A DNA stretch of 6,404 nt from CBEUVQ01 sp965546615 (GCA_965546615.1 CBEUVQ010000068.1:1-6404); one strand, 5' to 3'. Shown: positions 1 through 6,323, counted from the first letter of the stretch. Notes: a model not told the origin generated them from the letters alone. Made by a program: numbers and translations.

Positions 1-411
1 ATGTTGGGTTTGATACCGACAATGATGTCGCCCACAGCTGACGTTAACACCACTATGGGTATGGCATTGATGGTATTTATAATGGTACAGCTTTTAGGTT
101 TAAAGGATAAAGGGCTGGGTCATTTTAAACATTTTATTGAGCCCTTCCCATTCTTCCTGCCGCTGGTAATTGTGGAAGAACTGGCTAAGCCGGTTACACT
201 GGCTTTCCGTTTGTTTGGTAACATTTACGCCGGTGAGGTACTGATTGCGGTGCTGTTGGGCTTAATTCCGCTGAGCGGCACAATCTTCGGCGGGTTTATT
301 CCGTCGGTGGTTTGGTTGGCATTCAGTATCTTTGTCGGTACTATCCAAGCATTTATTTTCAGTATGCTGACAATTATTTACACATCTCAAGCTGTAAATA
401 AACACCACTAA
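1..411 (+). CDS. atpB: ATP synthase F0 subunit a, 3' part (5' end outside window)
   Basis: This is the membrane stator channel subunit that carries ions to and from the c-ring. Only the C-terminal 136 residues are present. The ATG at base 1 is almost certainly an internal Met, because the family has about 100 more residues before the LGLIP segment, so the gene begins upstream. The family signature RLFGNIYAGE is at visible residues 70-79. Arg70 corresponds to the essential E. coli Arg210, Asn74 to Asn214 and Glu79 to Glu219. Gln116 in IQAFIF matches the conserved Gln252 of the last helix. Hydrophobic segments lie at about 20-34, 50-70, 78-96 and 100-128, and the SPTADVNTT loop (10-18) is typical of the family. 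The stop codon is TAA. atpE follows after 33 nt, consistent with one transcript. Identification is secure; only the N-terminus is missing. Confidence 0.97.
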   Translation: MLGLIPTMMSPTADVNTTMGMALMVFIMVQLLGLKDKGLGHFKHFIEPFPFFLPLVIVEELAKPVTLAFRLFGNIYAGEVLIAVLLGLIPLSGTIFGGFIPSVVWLAFSIFVGTIQAFIFSMLTIIYTSQAVNKHH

Positions 412-427
412 AATTTAAACCATTTTT

Positions 428-441
428 GAAAGGAGGGGAAC
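428..441 (+). promoter_or_regulatory. Strong ribosome binding site of atpE
   Basis: AGGAGG at 431-436 is a full match to the anti-Shine-Dalgarno sequence and lies 8 nt before the atpE ATG. The surrounding block AAGGAGGGGAAC (430-441) recurs exactly in front of atpF. A near-optimal site fits the need for many copies of subunit c per complex. Confidence 0.85.
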
Positions 442-444
442 TGC

Positions 445-678
445 ATGGAATTAAACGCTGCTGCTGCTCTGGGTGCTGCCCTGGCTGTTGGTTTGGCATC
501 CCTGGGTGCCGGTATCGGTGACGGTTTAGTAACCGGTAAAACAGTAGAAGGTATTGCTCGTCAGCCTGAAGCAAGAGGTGTTCTGCAAACTACAATGTTC
601 ATCTCTGTAGGTTTGATTGAGGCCCTTCCCATTATCGCAGTTGTTATTGCGTTCATGCTTATCGGTAAAGCTGTTTAA
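445..678 (+). CDS. atpE: ATP synthase F0 subunit c (rotor ring proteolipid)
   Basis: This 77-residue two-helix hairpin forms the rotating c-ring. Helix 1 is at about residues 5-30, the polar loop RQPEARG at 39-45 and helix 2 at about 48-74. The essential carboxylate is Glu59 in VGLIEALP. Helix 1 carries the GxGxGxG packing motif at 21-27. The residue inside it, Asp26, aligns with Gln32 of the Ilyobacter Na+ c-ring and Glu32 of Fusobacterium nucleatum, counting back from the conserved RQPEA. This gives a second carboxylate close to Glu59. The position after Glu59 is Ala60, where Na+ rings have Ser, and there is no Tyr five residues after it, so a proton ring remains plausible and the coupling ion is undecided. 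The start is fixed by the strong ribosome binding site 8 nt upstream. A long hairpin lies just downstream. The length is normal for the family. Confidence 0.98.
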   Translation: MELNAAAALGAALAVGLASLGAGIGDGLVTGKTVEGIARQPEARGVLQTTMFISVGLIEALPIIAVVIAFMLIGKAV

Positions 679-710
679 TTTCGCTCCGTTGTACTTAAGT
701 GTTTGTGAGC

Positions 711-768
711 AAAAAGGCGTAGCAGGTTGGCAGAAAAAGCCCAAACCTGCTACCGCCTTAATTTTGTT
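711..768 (+). terminator. Intercistronic terminator-like hairpin between atpE and atpF
   Basis: The left arm AAGGCG-TAGCAGGTT (714-728) pairs with AACCTGCTA (744-752) and CGCCTT (754-759), with C753 bulged. The stem is extended by GGC (729-731) with GCC (739-741) around an A-rich loop (732-738), giving about 18 base pairs. It is preceded by AAAAA (711-715) and followed by AATTTTGTT (760-768), a broken U-tract. The shape is that of an intrinsic terminator with an imperfect tail, so partial termination, 3'-end protection of an atpBE transcript or an RNA-processing site are all possible. Full termination is unlikely because the rest of the operon follows and no clear promoter is seen in the gap. 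The structure is seen directly; its effect is inferred. Confidence 0.75.
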
Positions 769-781
769 CCGCTGATGATGG

Positions 782-793
782 AAGGAGGGGAAC
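782..793 (+). promoter_or_regulatory. Strong ribosome binding site of atpF
   Basis: AGGAGG at 783-788 lies 6 nt before the atpF ATG and supports that start. The 12-nt block AAGGAGGGGAAC is identical to the one before atpE. Because the hairpin separates atpF from atpE, this site lets atpF be translated independently of upstream ribosomes. Confidence 0.85.
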
Positions 794-794
794 A

Positions 795-1334
795 ATGGAA
801 CTGCAAGCCATTGAAGTTGCCCGCTCAGCTGCAGAAGGCAGCGGTCCGCTGCTGTTTAACGGTACGCTGATTGCCCAAATCTTTAACTTCTTCATTCTGT
901 TAGTCTTCCTGCGCTTAGTGGTATGGAAGCCTCTGGTTAACGTGCTTGACAAGCGCAGACAGAAAATAGGCGAAGACATTGCAGCTGCCGAAAACAGTCG
1001 TGCCGAGGCTGAAAAACTTCAGGCACAGCTGCAGGCTGATTTGGCTAAAGCGAAAGAAGAAGCCCAAGCAATCATCCAAAGGGCAACAAAAGCAGCTGAG
1101 GAAGAGGCTGCTCAAATTATAGAATCGGCTAAATCTGAAGCCAACCGAATTAAAGAAAGTTCACTGCAGGAAATTCAAATGGAACGTGAGAAAGCTGTTG
1201 CCGAACTGAAAAACGAGGTTGCCAGCTTATCCGTTCTGGTTGCATCTAAAGTTATTTCTGAAAAAATCACCGATGACGTTCAAGATGACTTAGTTAAAAA
1301 GTTTGTTGAAGAGGCAGGTAAGTTGCCATGCTAA
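795..1334 (+). CDS. atpF: ATP synthase F0 subunit b (peripheral stalk)
   Basis: Subunit b anchors the stator to the membrane and reaches up to delta on the F1 head, acting as a homodimer in most bacteria. The protein has 179 residues, slightly longer than the usual 155-170, mainly through about 20 polar N-terminal residues before the membrane helix. The single transmembrane segment is at about 21-43, followed by the family's W-KPL-VLDKR boundary (44-54). From about 55 to 150 the chain is a highly charged Ala/Glu/Lys-rich helix typical of the right-handed coiled coil of b dimers. The C-terminal part (about 150-175) would bind delta. The start is set by the strong ribosome binding site 6 nt upstream. 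The 3' end overlaps atpH by 7 nt (ATGCTAA), which suggests translational coupling. There is one b gene and no b' gene in the window. Confidence 0.96.
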   Translation: MELQAIEVARSAAEGSGPLLFNGTLIAQIFNFFILLVFLRLVVWKPLVNVLDKRRQKIGEDIAAAENSRAEAEKLQAQLQADLAKAKEEAQAIIQRATKAAEEEAAQIIESAKSEANRIKESSLQEIQMEREKAVAELKNEVASLSVLVASKVISEKITDDVQDDLVKKFVEEAGKLPC

Positions 1335-1873
1335 GGGGGGCTGTGGCGAGAAGGTATGCCCAGGCCCTTTATGAAATTGCTGTTGACAAAAAGAGCCTGG
1401 ATGCGTTGGAGGAAGAACTGAAAGCGGTATCCGCAGTTGTGGAAAGTGAACGCGGCCTGCAGCAAATTCTTTTCCACCCGCAGATCACCGTTTCTGAAAA
1501 ACGCCAAGTTCTCAAAGAGCTCTTTGAAGGCCGGATTTCGGAAACAACGCTGAACTTTTTATATCTGTTAGTTGATCGTCATCGTGAAGCATATTTAAGT
1601 GGGATAGTTGAGGAATTTATAATTTTGGCCAACGCCGCTCGCAACATGGTAGATGCCAAAGTGATTTCTGCCAAAGCGTTAAGCAAGGCGCAAAAGAAAG
1701 AACTGGCCAATGTTCTAAATCGCCTGGCCGGTAAAGAGGTTAACCCGGAATATGCGGTAGATGCCTCGCTGATAGGCGGCCTGGTGGTTCGTATTGGGGA
1801 TAAAGTTATTGACGGTAGTGTTAAATATAAACTTGAAGCCCTAAAAACACGCCTCATGTCCAAAACAAGTTAA
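1328..1873 (+). CDS. atpH: ATP synthase F1 subunit delta (OSCP)
   Basis: Delta joins the top of the alpha3beta3 head to the b stalk. The protein has 181 residues, the usual length. The N-terminal helical domain begins with the conserved VARRYAQALYEIA (6-18) and runs to about residue 105. The C-terminal domain includes the OSCP/delta signature region DASLIGGLVVRIGDKVIDGS at 145-164. The start ATG overlaps the atpF stop; only a weak purine-rich stretch (GAAGAGGCAGG, 1308-1318) precedes it, so translation probably depends on ribosomes finishing atpF. The gene ends in tandem in-frame stops, TAA then TAG (1871-1876). atpA follows 21 nt later. Confidence 0.96.
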   Translation: MLRGAVARRYAQALYEIAVDKKSLDALEEELKAVSAVVESERGLQQILFHPQITVSEKRQVLKELFEGRISETTLNFLYLLVDRHREAYLSGIVEEFIILANAARNMVDAKVISAKALSKAQKKELANVLNRLAGKEVNPEYAVDASLIGGLVVRIGDKVIDGSVKYKLEALKTRLMSKTS

Positions 1874-1894
1874 TAGATAGGGGTGAACCAGTAA

Positions 1895-3400
1895 ATGAAT
1901 TTGCGACCTGAAGAGATCAGCTCTATTATCAGGCAGCAGATTGATAAATACCAGGCCCAGGTTGAAGTAACCGATGTGGGAACCGTTATCACCGTTGGTG
2001 ACGGTATCGCCCGCGTATATGGTCTGGAAGAATGTATGGCCAGTGAGCTGCTGGAGTTCCCCGGTGGCACCTTGGGTATGGCGCTGAACTTAGAAGAAGA
2101 TAACATCGGTTGTGTTATCTTGGGTCCTTACACCCACATTAAAGAAGGTGACACCGTTAAGCGCACCGGTCGTATTATCTCTGTTCCTGTTGGGGATTCA
2201 TTAATCGGTCGTGTAGTTAACCCGCTGGGTCAGCCGATTGACGGCAAAGGCCCCATTCAAAGTGATAAATACCGCCCGATTGAACGGATTGCACCTGGTA
2301 TTATTACCCGTAAATCGGTACACCAGCCGATGCAAACCGGTTTAAAAGCTATCGACTCAATGATTCCGATTGGCCGGGGTCAGCGTGAGCTGATCATTGG
2401 TGACCGTCAAACCGGTAAAACTGCAATCGCAGTTGACACCATTATCAACCAAAAAGGCCAAGACATGATTTGTATTTACGTTGCCGTAGGCCAAAAGGCT
2501 TCTACCGTTGCCAACGTAATCCGTACCTTGGAGCAGCATGGCGCGATGGATTATACCATTGTTGTTGCTGCTAACGCTTCCGAACCTTCTCCGCTGCTGT
2601 ACATCGCTCCGTATTCCGGATGCGCCATCGGTGAAGAGTTTATGGAGCAGGGCAAGGACGTACTGGTAATTTACGACGACCTGTCCAAGCAGGCTGTTGC
2701 TTATCGTGAATTGTCACTGCTGCTGCGCCGTCCGCCCGGACGTGAAGCATTCCCCGGTGACGTATTCTATCTGCACTCCCGCTTGTTGGAGCGCGCTGCT
2801 AAGATGAATGAAGACTTTGGCGGCGGTTCGTTAACGGCGCTGCCGATTATCGAAACTCAAGCCGGTGACGTTTCGGCTTACATTCCTACCAACGTTATCT
2901 CAATTACTGACGGCCAGATCTTCCTGGATACCGACCTGTTTAACTCCGGTATGCGTCCTGCTGTAGACGTAGGTTTGTCAGTATCTCGCGTTGGTGGTGC
3001 CGCGCAAATTAAAGCGATGAAACAGGTTGCCGGTACGCTGCGTCTGGATCTTGCCCAGTACCGCGAGCTTGCTGCATTTGCGCAGTTCGGTTCCGACTTG
3101 GACAAAGCTACCCAGGCTCGCTTGAACCGTGGTGCCCGTTCGATGGAAATCTTAAAGCAGAGCCAATATCAGCCGATGCCGGTTGAAGAGCAGGTTATGG
3201 CTATTTTCTCTGCTGTGCGCGGTTACTTAGATGATCTGCCGTTGGAAAAAGTGCGTTCGTTTGAGCAGGGCTTACTGCAGTTCCTGCGCAACAACAAACC
3301 GGAAATCGGCAAATCAATCAGAGAAGAGAAACAAATTAAGCCGGAAGTTGAAGAACAGCTGAAGGCTGCTATTGAGGAATATAAGAAGAGTTTTGTCTAG
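1895..3400 (+). CDS. atpA: ATP synthase F1 subunit alpha
   Basis: Alpha is the non-catalytic nucleotide-binding subunit of the F1 hexamer. It has 501 residues, the normal length. Order of parts: beta-barrel domain (about 25-95), P-loop domain (about 96-375) and C-terminal helical domain (about 380-500). The Walker A motif GDRQTGKT is at 169-176 and the Walker B strand VLVIYDD at 256-262. The alpha/beta family signature PAVDVGLSVS is at 355-364, directly followed by Arg365, the arginine finger that reaches into the catalytic site of beta (E. coli alpha-Arg376 region). The conserved RRPPGREAFPGDVFYLHSRL block lies at 278-297. The ATG has the site AGGGGTG (1879-1885) 9 nt upstream. The neighbours on both sides are other F1 genes. 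No missing key residue was seen. Confidence 0.99.
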   Translation: MNLRPEEISSIIRQQIDKYQAQVEVTDVGTVITVGDGIARVYGLEECMASELLEFPGGTLGMALNLEEDNIGCVILGPYTHIKEGDTVKRTGRIISVPVGDSLIGRVVNPLGQPIDGKGPIQSDKYRPIERIAPGIITRKSVHQPMQTGLKAIDSMIPIGRGQRELIIGDRQTGKTAIAVDTIINQKGQDMICIYVAVGQKASTVANVIRTLEQHGAMDYTIVVAANASEPSPLLYIAPYSGCAIGEEFMEQGKDVLVIYDDLSKQAVAYRELSLLLRRPPGREAFPGDVFYLHSRLLERAAKMNEDFGGGSLTALPIIETQAGDVSAYIPTNVISITDGQIFLDTDLFNSGMRPAVDVGLSVSRVGGAAQIKAMKQVAGTLRLDLAQYRELAAFAQFGSDLDKATQARLNRGARSMEILKQSQYQPMPVEEQVMAIFSAVRGYLDDLPLEKVRSFEQGLLQFLRNNKPEIGKSIREEKQIKPEVEEQLKAAIEEYKKSFV

Positions 3401-3434
3401 GTTGGCAGTATGAAGAGTAAGGTGGTGAAAAGTT

Positions 3435-4307
3435 ATGGCTAGTGCGCGCGATATTCGACGCCGGATTAAGAGTGTTAAGAGCACCCAGCAGATTACCAAG
3501 GCCATGAAGATGGTGGCTGCGGCCAAGCTGCGCCGTGCCCAAGAGGCAGTTACTGCCGCCCGGCCTTATGCTGTTAAATTCAGTGCAGTGCTTGGGCGTG
3601 TAAGCTCTGCAGCCGGCGGTGGTGTTAGTCACCCGCTGTTGGAGGTGCGTGAACCCAAAAAGACCGCCTACATCATTATTACTGCCGACAGGGGCTTGTG
3701 TGGTGGTTTCAACGCCAACGTAATTCGTCTGGCTGCGCGTGAGCTTAACAAATACGATCAGCCGGCACTGATAGCAGTTGGGCGCAAAGGTCGTGACTAC
3801 TTTAAGCGGCTTGAAGCCGATATAGCTGCACAGTATGTTGGACTTGGCGAAGACGTAAAGTTCAGCAAGGCTAAAGAAATCGCCCAGTTTGTCATTAAAA
3901 AATATACTGAAGGCGAGTTCGACCAAGTTTTCCTGGTATTCAGCGAATTTGTAAACACCCTTACCCAACGGCCGAAAGTAATTAAACTGCTGCCGATTGA
4001 AAACACCGCTGAAGAACAGGAAAAAGAAGGCGAAGAGAAAAAGGCAATGGTTTCATACATTTATGAACCAAATGCTGAATCCGTTCTTAATGAACTTCTG
4101 CCTAAGTATGTTGAAGTTAACCTGTTTCGGGCGATGCTGGAGGCCAAAGCGGGTGAGCACGGTGCCCGAATGACCGCTATGGATTCCGCTACCAGCAACG
4201 CCAAAGAAATGATTGATAAACTAACCCTGTCATTGAACCGTGCCCGTCAGGCTGCCATCACCAAAGAAATCTCCGAAATTGTTGGTGGCGCAGCGGCGCT
4301 TGAATAA
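3435..4307 (+). CDS. atpG: ATP synthase F1 subunit gamma (central shaft)
   Basis: Gamma is the rotating shaft that couples the c-ring to catalysis. The protein has 290 residues, normal for bacteria. The N-terminal helix contains the conserved IRRRIKSVKSTQQITKAMKMV run starting at residue 7. The Rossmann-like middle domain carries ADRGLCGGFN (84-93). The C-terminal helix contains EHGARMTAMDSATSNA (241-256) and the gamma signature ITKEISEIVGGAAA (275-288), which fits the PROSITE-type pattern. A charged Glu/Lys stretch at 192-203 is a variable loop between the middle domain and the return strand. There is no cysteine-containing regulatory insert of the chloroplast type. The AAGGTGGTGA site (3419-3428) supports the ATG. 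Tandem in-frame TAA stops end the gene (4305-4310). Confidence 0.98.
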   Translation: MASARDIRRRIKSVKSTQQITKAMKMVAAAKLRRAQEAVTAARPYAVKFSAVLGRVSSAAGGGVSHPLLEVREPKKTAYIIITADRGLCGGFNANVIRLAARELNKYDQPALIAVGRKGRDYFKRLEADIAAQYVGLGEDVKFSKAKEIAQFVIKKYTEGEFDQVFLVFSEFVNTLTQRPKVIKLLPIENTAEEQEKEGEEKKAMVSYIYEPNAESVLNELLPKYVEVNLFRAMLEAKAGEHGARMTAMDSATSNAKEMIDKLTLSLNRARQAAITKEISEIVGGAAALE

Positions 4308-4335
4308 TAAAAACGCGGTAATAATTCTGACACGC

Positions 4336-4343
4336 AAGGAGGT
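4336..4343 (+). promoter_or_regulatory. Ribosome binding site of atpD
   Basis: AAGGAGGT is a perfect 8-base match to the 16S rRNA tail, 11 nt before the atpD ATG. The spacing is slightly long for the optimum. It supports the chosen start, whose protein begins with the usual beta N-terminus (GKVIQVMGVVVDVEF). Confidence 0.8.
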
Positions 4344-4354
4344 CGGAGAAGTAA

Positions 4355-5776
4355 ATGAACGTAGGCAAGGTGATTCAGGTCATGGGCGTGGTTGTTGACG
4401 TTGAGTTCGAGCCCGGCCAAGTGCCTGATATCTACAACGCGCTTAAGATACGTTCCGAGGATCAGGACCGCGATTTCGGTGAGTGGAACCTCACGCTGGA
4501 AACGGCCCTGCACCTTGGTAACAACCGGGTACGTGCAATTGCTATGTCCTCAACCGATGGTTTGGTACGGGGCATGAAAGTAGTTGATACCGGCAAGCCG
4601 ATTTCTATCCCGGTAGGACGTCCTGTACTCGGCCGCATGGTAGACGTACTCGGCCAATCTATTGATGGTTTAGGCGAAGCCAAATCAGATACCTATTATC
4701 CTATTCACCGCCCTGCACCGGAATTGGTGGATCAGTCCACCAAGGCGGAAATTCTTGAGACCGGGATCAAAGTTATTGACTTAATGATTCCGTTCCTCAA
4801 AGGTGGTAAGATTGGTTTGTTCGGCGGTGCCGGTGTAGGTAAAACCGTTATCGTTATGGAGCTGATCAACAACATTGCGAAGCAGCACGGTGGTATTTCC
4901 TGTTTCGCCGGTGTTGGTGAGCGTACCCGTGAAGGTAACGACCTGTACCACGAAATGAAAGACTCGGGCGTTCTTGAAAAGTGCGTTCTGGTGTACGGCC
5001 AGATGAACGAACCCCCGGGAGCGCGTTTGCGTGTAGGTCTTACCGGTTTGACAATGGCTGAATACTTCCGTGATGAAGAAGGCGCCGACGTGCTGCTCTT
5101 CATCGATAACATTTTCCGTTTCACTCAGGCCGGTTCCGAGGTTTCCGCGCTGCTCGGCCGGATGCCTTCTGCGGTAGGTTACCAGCCTACGCTGGCTACA
5201 GAAATGGGTCAGCTGCAGGAGCGGATTACCTCTACCAAGAAAGGTTCAGTTACATCTGTACAGGCTATTTACGTGCCTGCTGACGACTTGACTGACCCTG
5301 CTCCGGCAACGGCATTTGCGCACTTGGACGCAACTGTTGTATTGTCCCGTCAAATTGCGGAATTAGGTATTTACCCCGCTGTTGACCCGCTGGACAGTAC
5401 ATCCCGTATTCTTGACCCCAACGTAGTGGGTAAAGAACACTATGAATGCGCCCGTGCCGTTCAAGGTGTACTGCAGCGCTACAAAGAACTGCAGGACATT
5501 ATCGCCATCTTGGGTATGGACGAATTATCTGAAGAAGATAAATTAATCGTAGCCCGTGCCCGTAAGCTGCAGCGCTACCTGTCCCAGCCGTTCCACGTAG
5601 CGGAAGCGTTTACAGGTACACCCGGTACTTACGTCTCGCTGAAAGACACCATCCGCGGCTTCAACGAAATCGTTGCAGGTAAGCACGATGATCTGCCTGA
5701 GCAGGCCTTCTATATGGTAGGTACCATTGAAGAGGCTGTAGAGAAAGGTAAGAAGATCTTAGAGGAAGGTGCATAA
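4355..5776 (+). CDS. atpD: ATP synthase F1 subunit beta (catalytic)
   Basis: Beta carries the three catalytic sites that make ATP from ADP and phosphate, or hydrolyse it in reverse. It has 473 residues, normal length. The N-terminal beta-barrel is at about 1-80. The P-loop GGAGVGKT is at 157-164, the general-base Glu189 with Arg190 in GVGERTREG at 186-194, and the Walker B strand LLFIDNIFRF at 247-256 with Asp251. The alpha/beta signature PAVDPLDSTS is at 341-350. The DELSEED lever that pushes on gamma is intact at 389-395. The C-terminal helical domain runs to 473. The stop TAA is followed by a single base before the atpC ATG, so epsilon is probably translated by coupling. No unusual insertion or loss was seen. 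Confidence 0.99.
   Translation: MNVGKVIQVMGVVVDVEFEPGQVPDIYNALKIRSEDQDRDFGEWNLTLETALHLGNNRVRAIAMSSTDGLVRGMKVVDTGKPISIPVGRPVLGRMVDVLGQSIDGLGEAKSDTYYPIHRPAPELVDQSTKAEILETGIKVIDLMIPFLKGGKIGLFGGAGVGKTVIVMELINNIAKQHGGISCFAGVGERTREGNDLYHEMKDSGVLEKCVLVYGQMNEPPGARLRVGLTGLTMAEYFRDEEGADVLLFIDNIFRFTQAGSEVSALLGRMPSAVGYQPTLATEMGQLQERITSTKKGSVTSVQAIYVPADDLTDPAPATAFAHLDATVVLSRQIAELGIYPAVDPLDSTSRILDPNVVGKEHYECARAVQGVLQRYKELQDIIAILGMDELSEEDKLIVARARKLQRYLSQPFHVAEAFTGTPGTYVSLKDTIRGFNEIVAGKHDDLPEQAFYMVGTIEEAVEKGKKILEEGA
5766..5771 (+). promoter_or_regulatory. Ribosome binding site of atpC, inside the end of atpD
   Basis: AAGGTG lies 6 nt before the ATG at 5778. A GTG at 5769 in the same frame would overlap this site and leave no room for it, so the ATG is preferred as the atpC start. 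Confidence 0.6.
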
Positions 5777-5777
5777 T

Positions 5778-6182
5778 ATGGCGAAGACCCAACGCCTCGA
5801 TATTGTCACCCCCGAAAAAGTGGTGTTCAGCGAGGAAGTTGACTTCGTCGTTGCACCCGGTGTTGACGGCGAGTTGGGCTTCCTGCCCGAACACGCCCCG
5901 CTGGTCAGTGCTCTCAAAATTGGCGAATTAAGGGTGCAGCAGGGTGGTAAAGATTTTAAGTTTGCGGTAAGCGGCGGCTTTGTGGAAGTAAAGAACAGCC
6001 GGGTGGTAGTGCTGGCTGATGCTGCTGAACGCGCAGATGAAATTGATGTAGAAAGAGCACAAGCTGCCAAGGAGCGTGCCGAACAGCGTCTCTCCGCCCA
6101 AAGCGGCGACATAGACGTCGTTCGCGCAGAGTTAGCGCTGAAACGTGCTCTGACCAGAATAAAAGTAGCTGGAAAACAGTAA
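5778..6182 (+). CDS. atpC: ATP synthase F1 subunit epsilon
   Basis: Epsilon sits on gamma at the foot of the central shaft and regulates hydrolysis. It has 134 residues from the ATG at 5778, the usual bacterial length; the upstream in-frame GTG (5769) would add only three residues lying within atpD. The N-terminal beta-sandwich (about 1-85) has the family blocks LDIVTPEKVVF (7-17) and GELGFLPEHAPLVS (31-44). The C-terminal helical hairpin (about 88-130) contains IDVERA at 89-94, matching the I(L)DxxRA ATP-binding motif of Bacillus PS3 epsilon. Glu84, Arg100, Arg123 and Arg127 stand where the PS3 ATP-contacting residues are, all offset by one. This suggests an ATP-sensing epsilon whose C-terminal helices fold down when ATP is plentiful. 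It is the last gene of the operon; a terminator follows 10 nt later. Confidence 0.96.
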   Translation: MAKTQRLDIVTPEKVVFSEEVDFVVAPGVDGELGFLPEHAPLVSALKIGELRVQQGGKDFKFAVSGGFVEVKNSRVVVLADAAERADEIDVERAQAAKERAEQRLSAQSGDIDVVRAELALKRALTRIKVAGKQ

Positions 6183-6192
6183 AAAGAAGCGT

Positions 6193-6234
6193 AAAGCCAG
6201 GGTGGTTCAAAAACCGGCCCTGGCTTTTAATTTT
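6193..6234 (+). terminator. Rho-independent terminator of the atp operon
   Basis: AAAGCCAGGG (6193-6202) pairs with CCCTGGCTTT (6218-6227). The stem continues inward through GGTT (6204-6207) and AACC (6212-6215) around the loop CAAA. The tail TTTTAATTTT (6225-6234) follows. The inner U-G wobble forms only in the + strand RNA, which together with the U-rich tail and the position 10 nt after the atpC stop makes it the operon end. Confidence 0.92.
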
Positions 6235-6251
6235 GGGTCGATATAAAATTA

Positions 6252-6274
6252 TGACAGAGAAGCGTACCCTGTCA
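6252..6274. repeat. Small imperfect palindrome between the convergent terminators
   Basis: TGACAG (6252-6257) and CTGTCA (6269-6274) are perfect inverted arms around an 11-nt centre. Read on the - strand, the stem extends to 8 pairs with one G-U wobble and a 7-nt loop, TACGCTT. There is no U-tract on either side, so it does not look like a terminator. It could be a copy of a dispersed extragenic palindrome, an operator or chance; one copy alone cannot decide. Confidence 0.4.
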
Positions 6275-6288
6275 CCTTCAACAACAGC

Positions 6289-6319
6289 AAAACCCAGGCG
6301 GCATCTGCCACCTGGGTTT
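6289..6319 (-). terminator. Terminator of the tRNA-Thr transcript
   Basis: Reading the - strand, AAACCCAGG (6319-6311) pairs with CCTGGGTTT (6298-6290), with GGC/GCC inside and a 4-nt loop AGAT. A U-G wobble closes the junction on this strand, giving a continuous 13-pair stem, while the + strand RNA would have a C-A mismatch there. A TTTT tail (6292-6289) ends it, shorter than ideal. It begins 4 nt after the tRNA CCA end. It may also act as a backup stop for atp transcripts. Confidence 0.75.
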
Positions 6320-6323
6320 AAAT

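Noticed and set aside
1..3. ATG at base 1 as the true start of atpB
   Set aside because: Subunit a is about 220-270 residues in the family, and the visible LGLIP segment belongs to its middle. The gene continues upstream of the window.
679..713. Possible internal promoter for atpF in the atpE/atpF gap
   Set aside because: I see no convincing pair of -35 and -10 boxes with 16-18 nt spacing in this stretch; TTGTAC near 690 has no matching TATAAT-like partner. An internal promoter cannot be excluded but is not supported.
3410..3442. Ten-codon reading frame (MKSKVVKSYG) starting in the atpA/atpG gap and ending just inside atpG
   Set aside because: It has only a weak AGG-containing stretch before it, it covers the atpG ribosome binding site, and a frame this short is expected by chance. 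It could couple translation, but nothing in the sequence supports that beyond position.
3369..3968. 199-codon open frame on the - strand opposite atpG
   Set aside because: It is entirely antisense to the end of atpA and to atpG, shows no family motif, and its composition is explained by the codon bias of the gene on the other strand.
5769..5777. GTG at 5769 as an alternative atpC start
   Set aside because: It would add only Met-His-Asn, overlap the end of atpD and lie on the ribosome binding site of the ATG at 5778. Epsilon proteins normally start close to the TxxLDIVTPE block, which fits the ATG.
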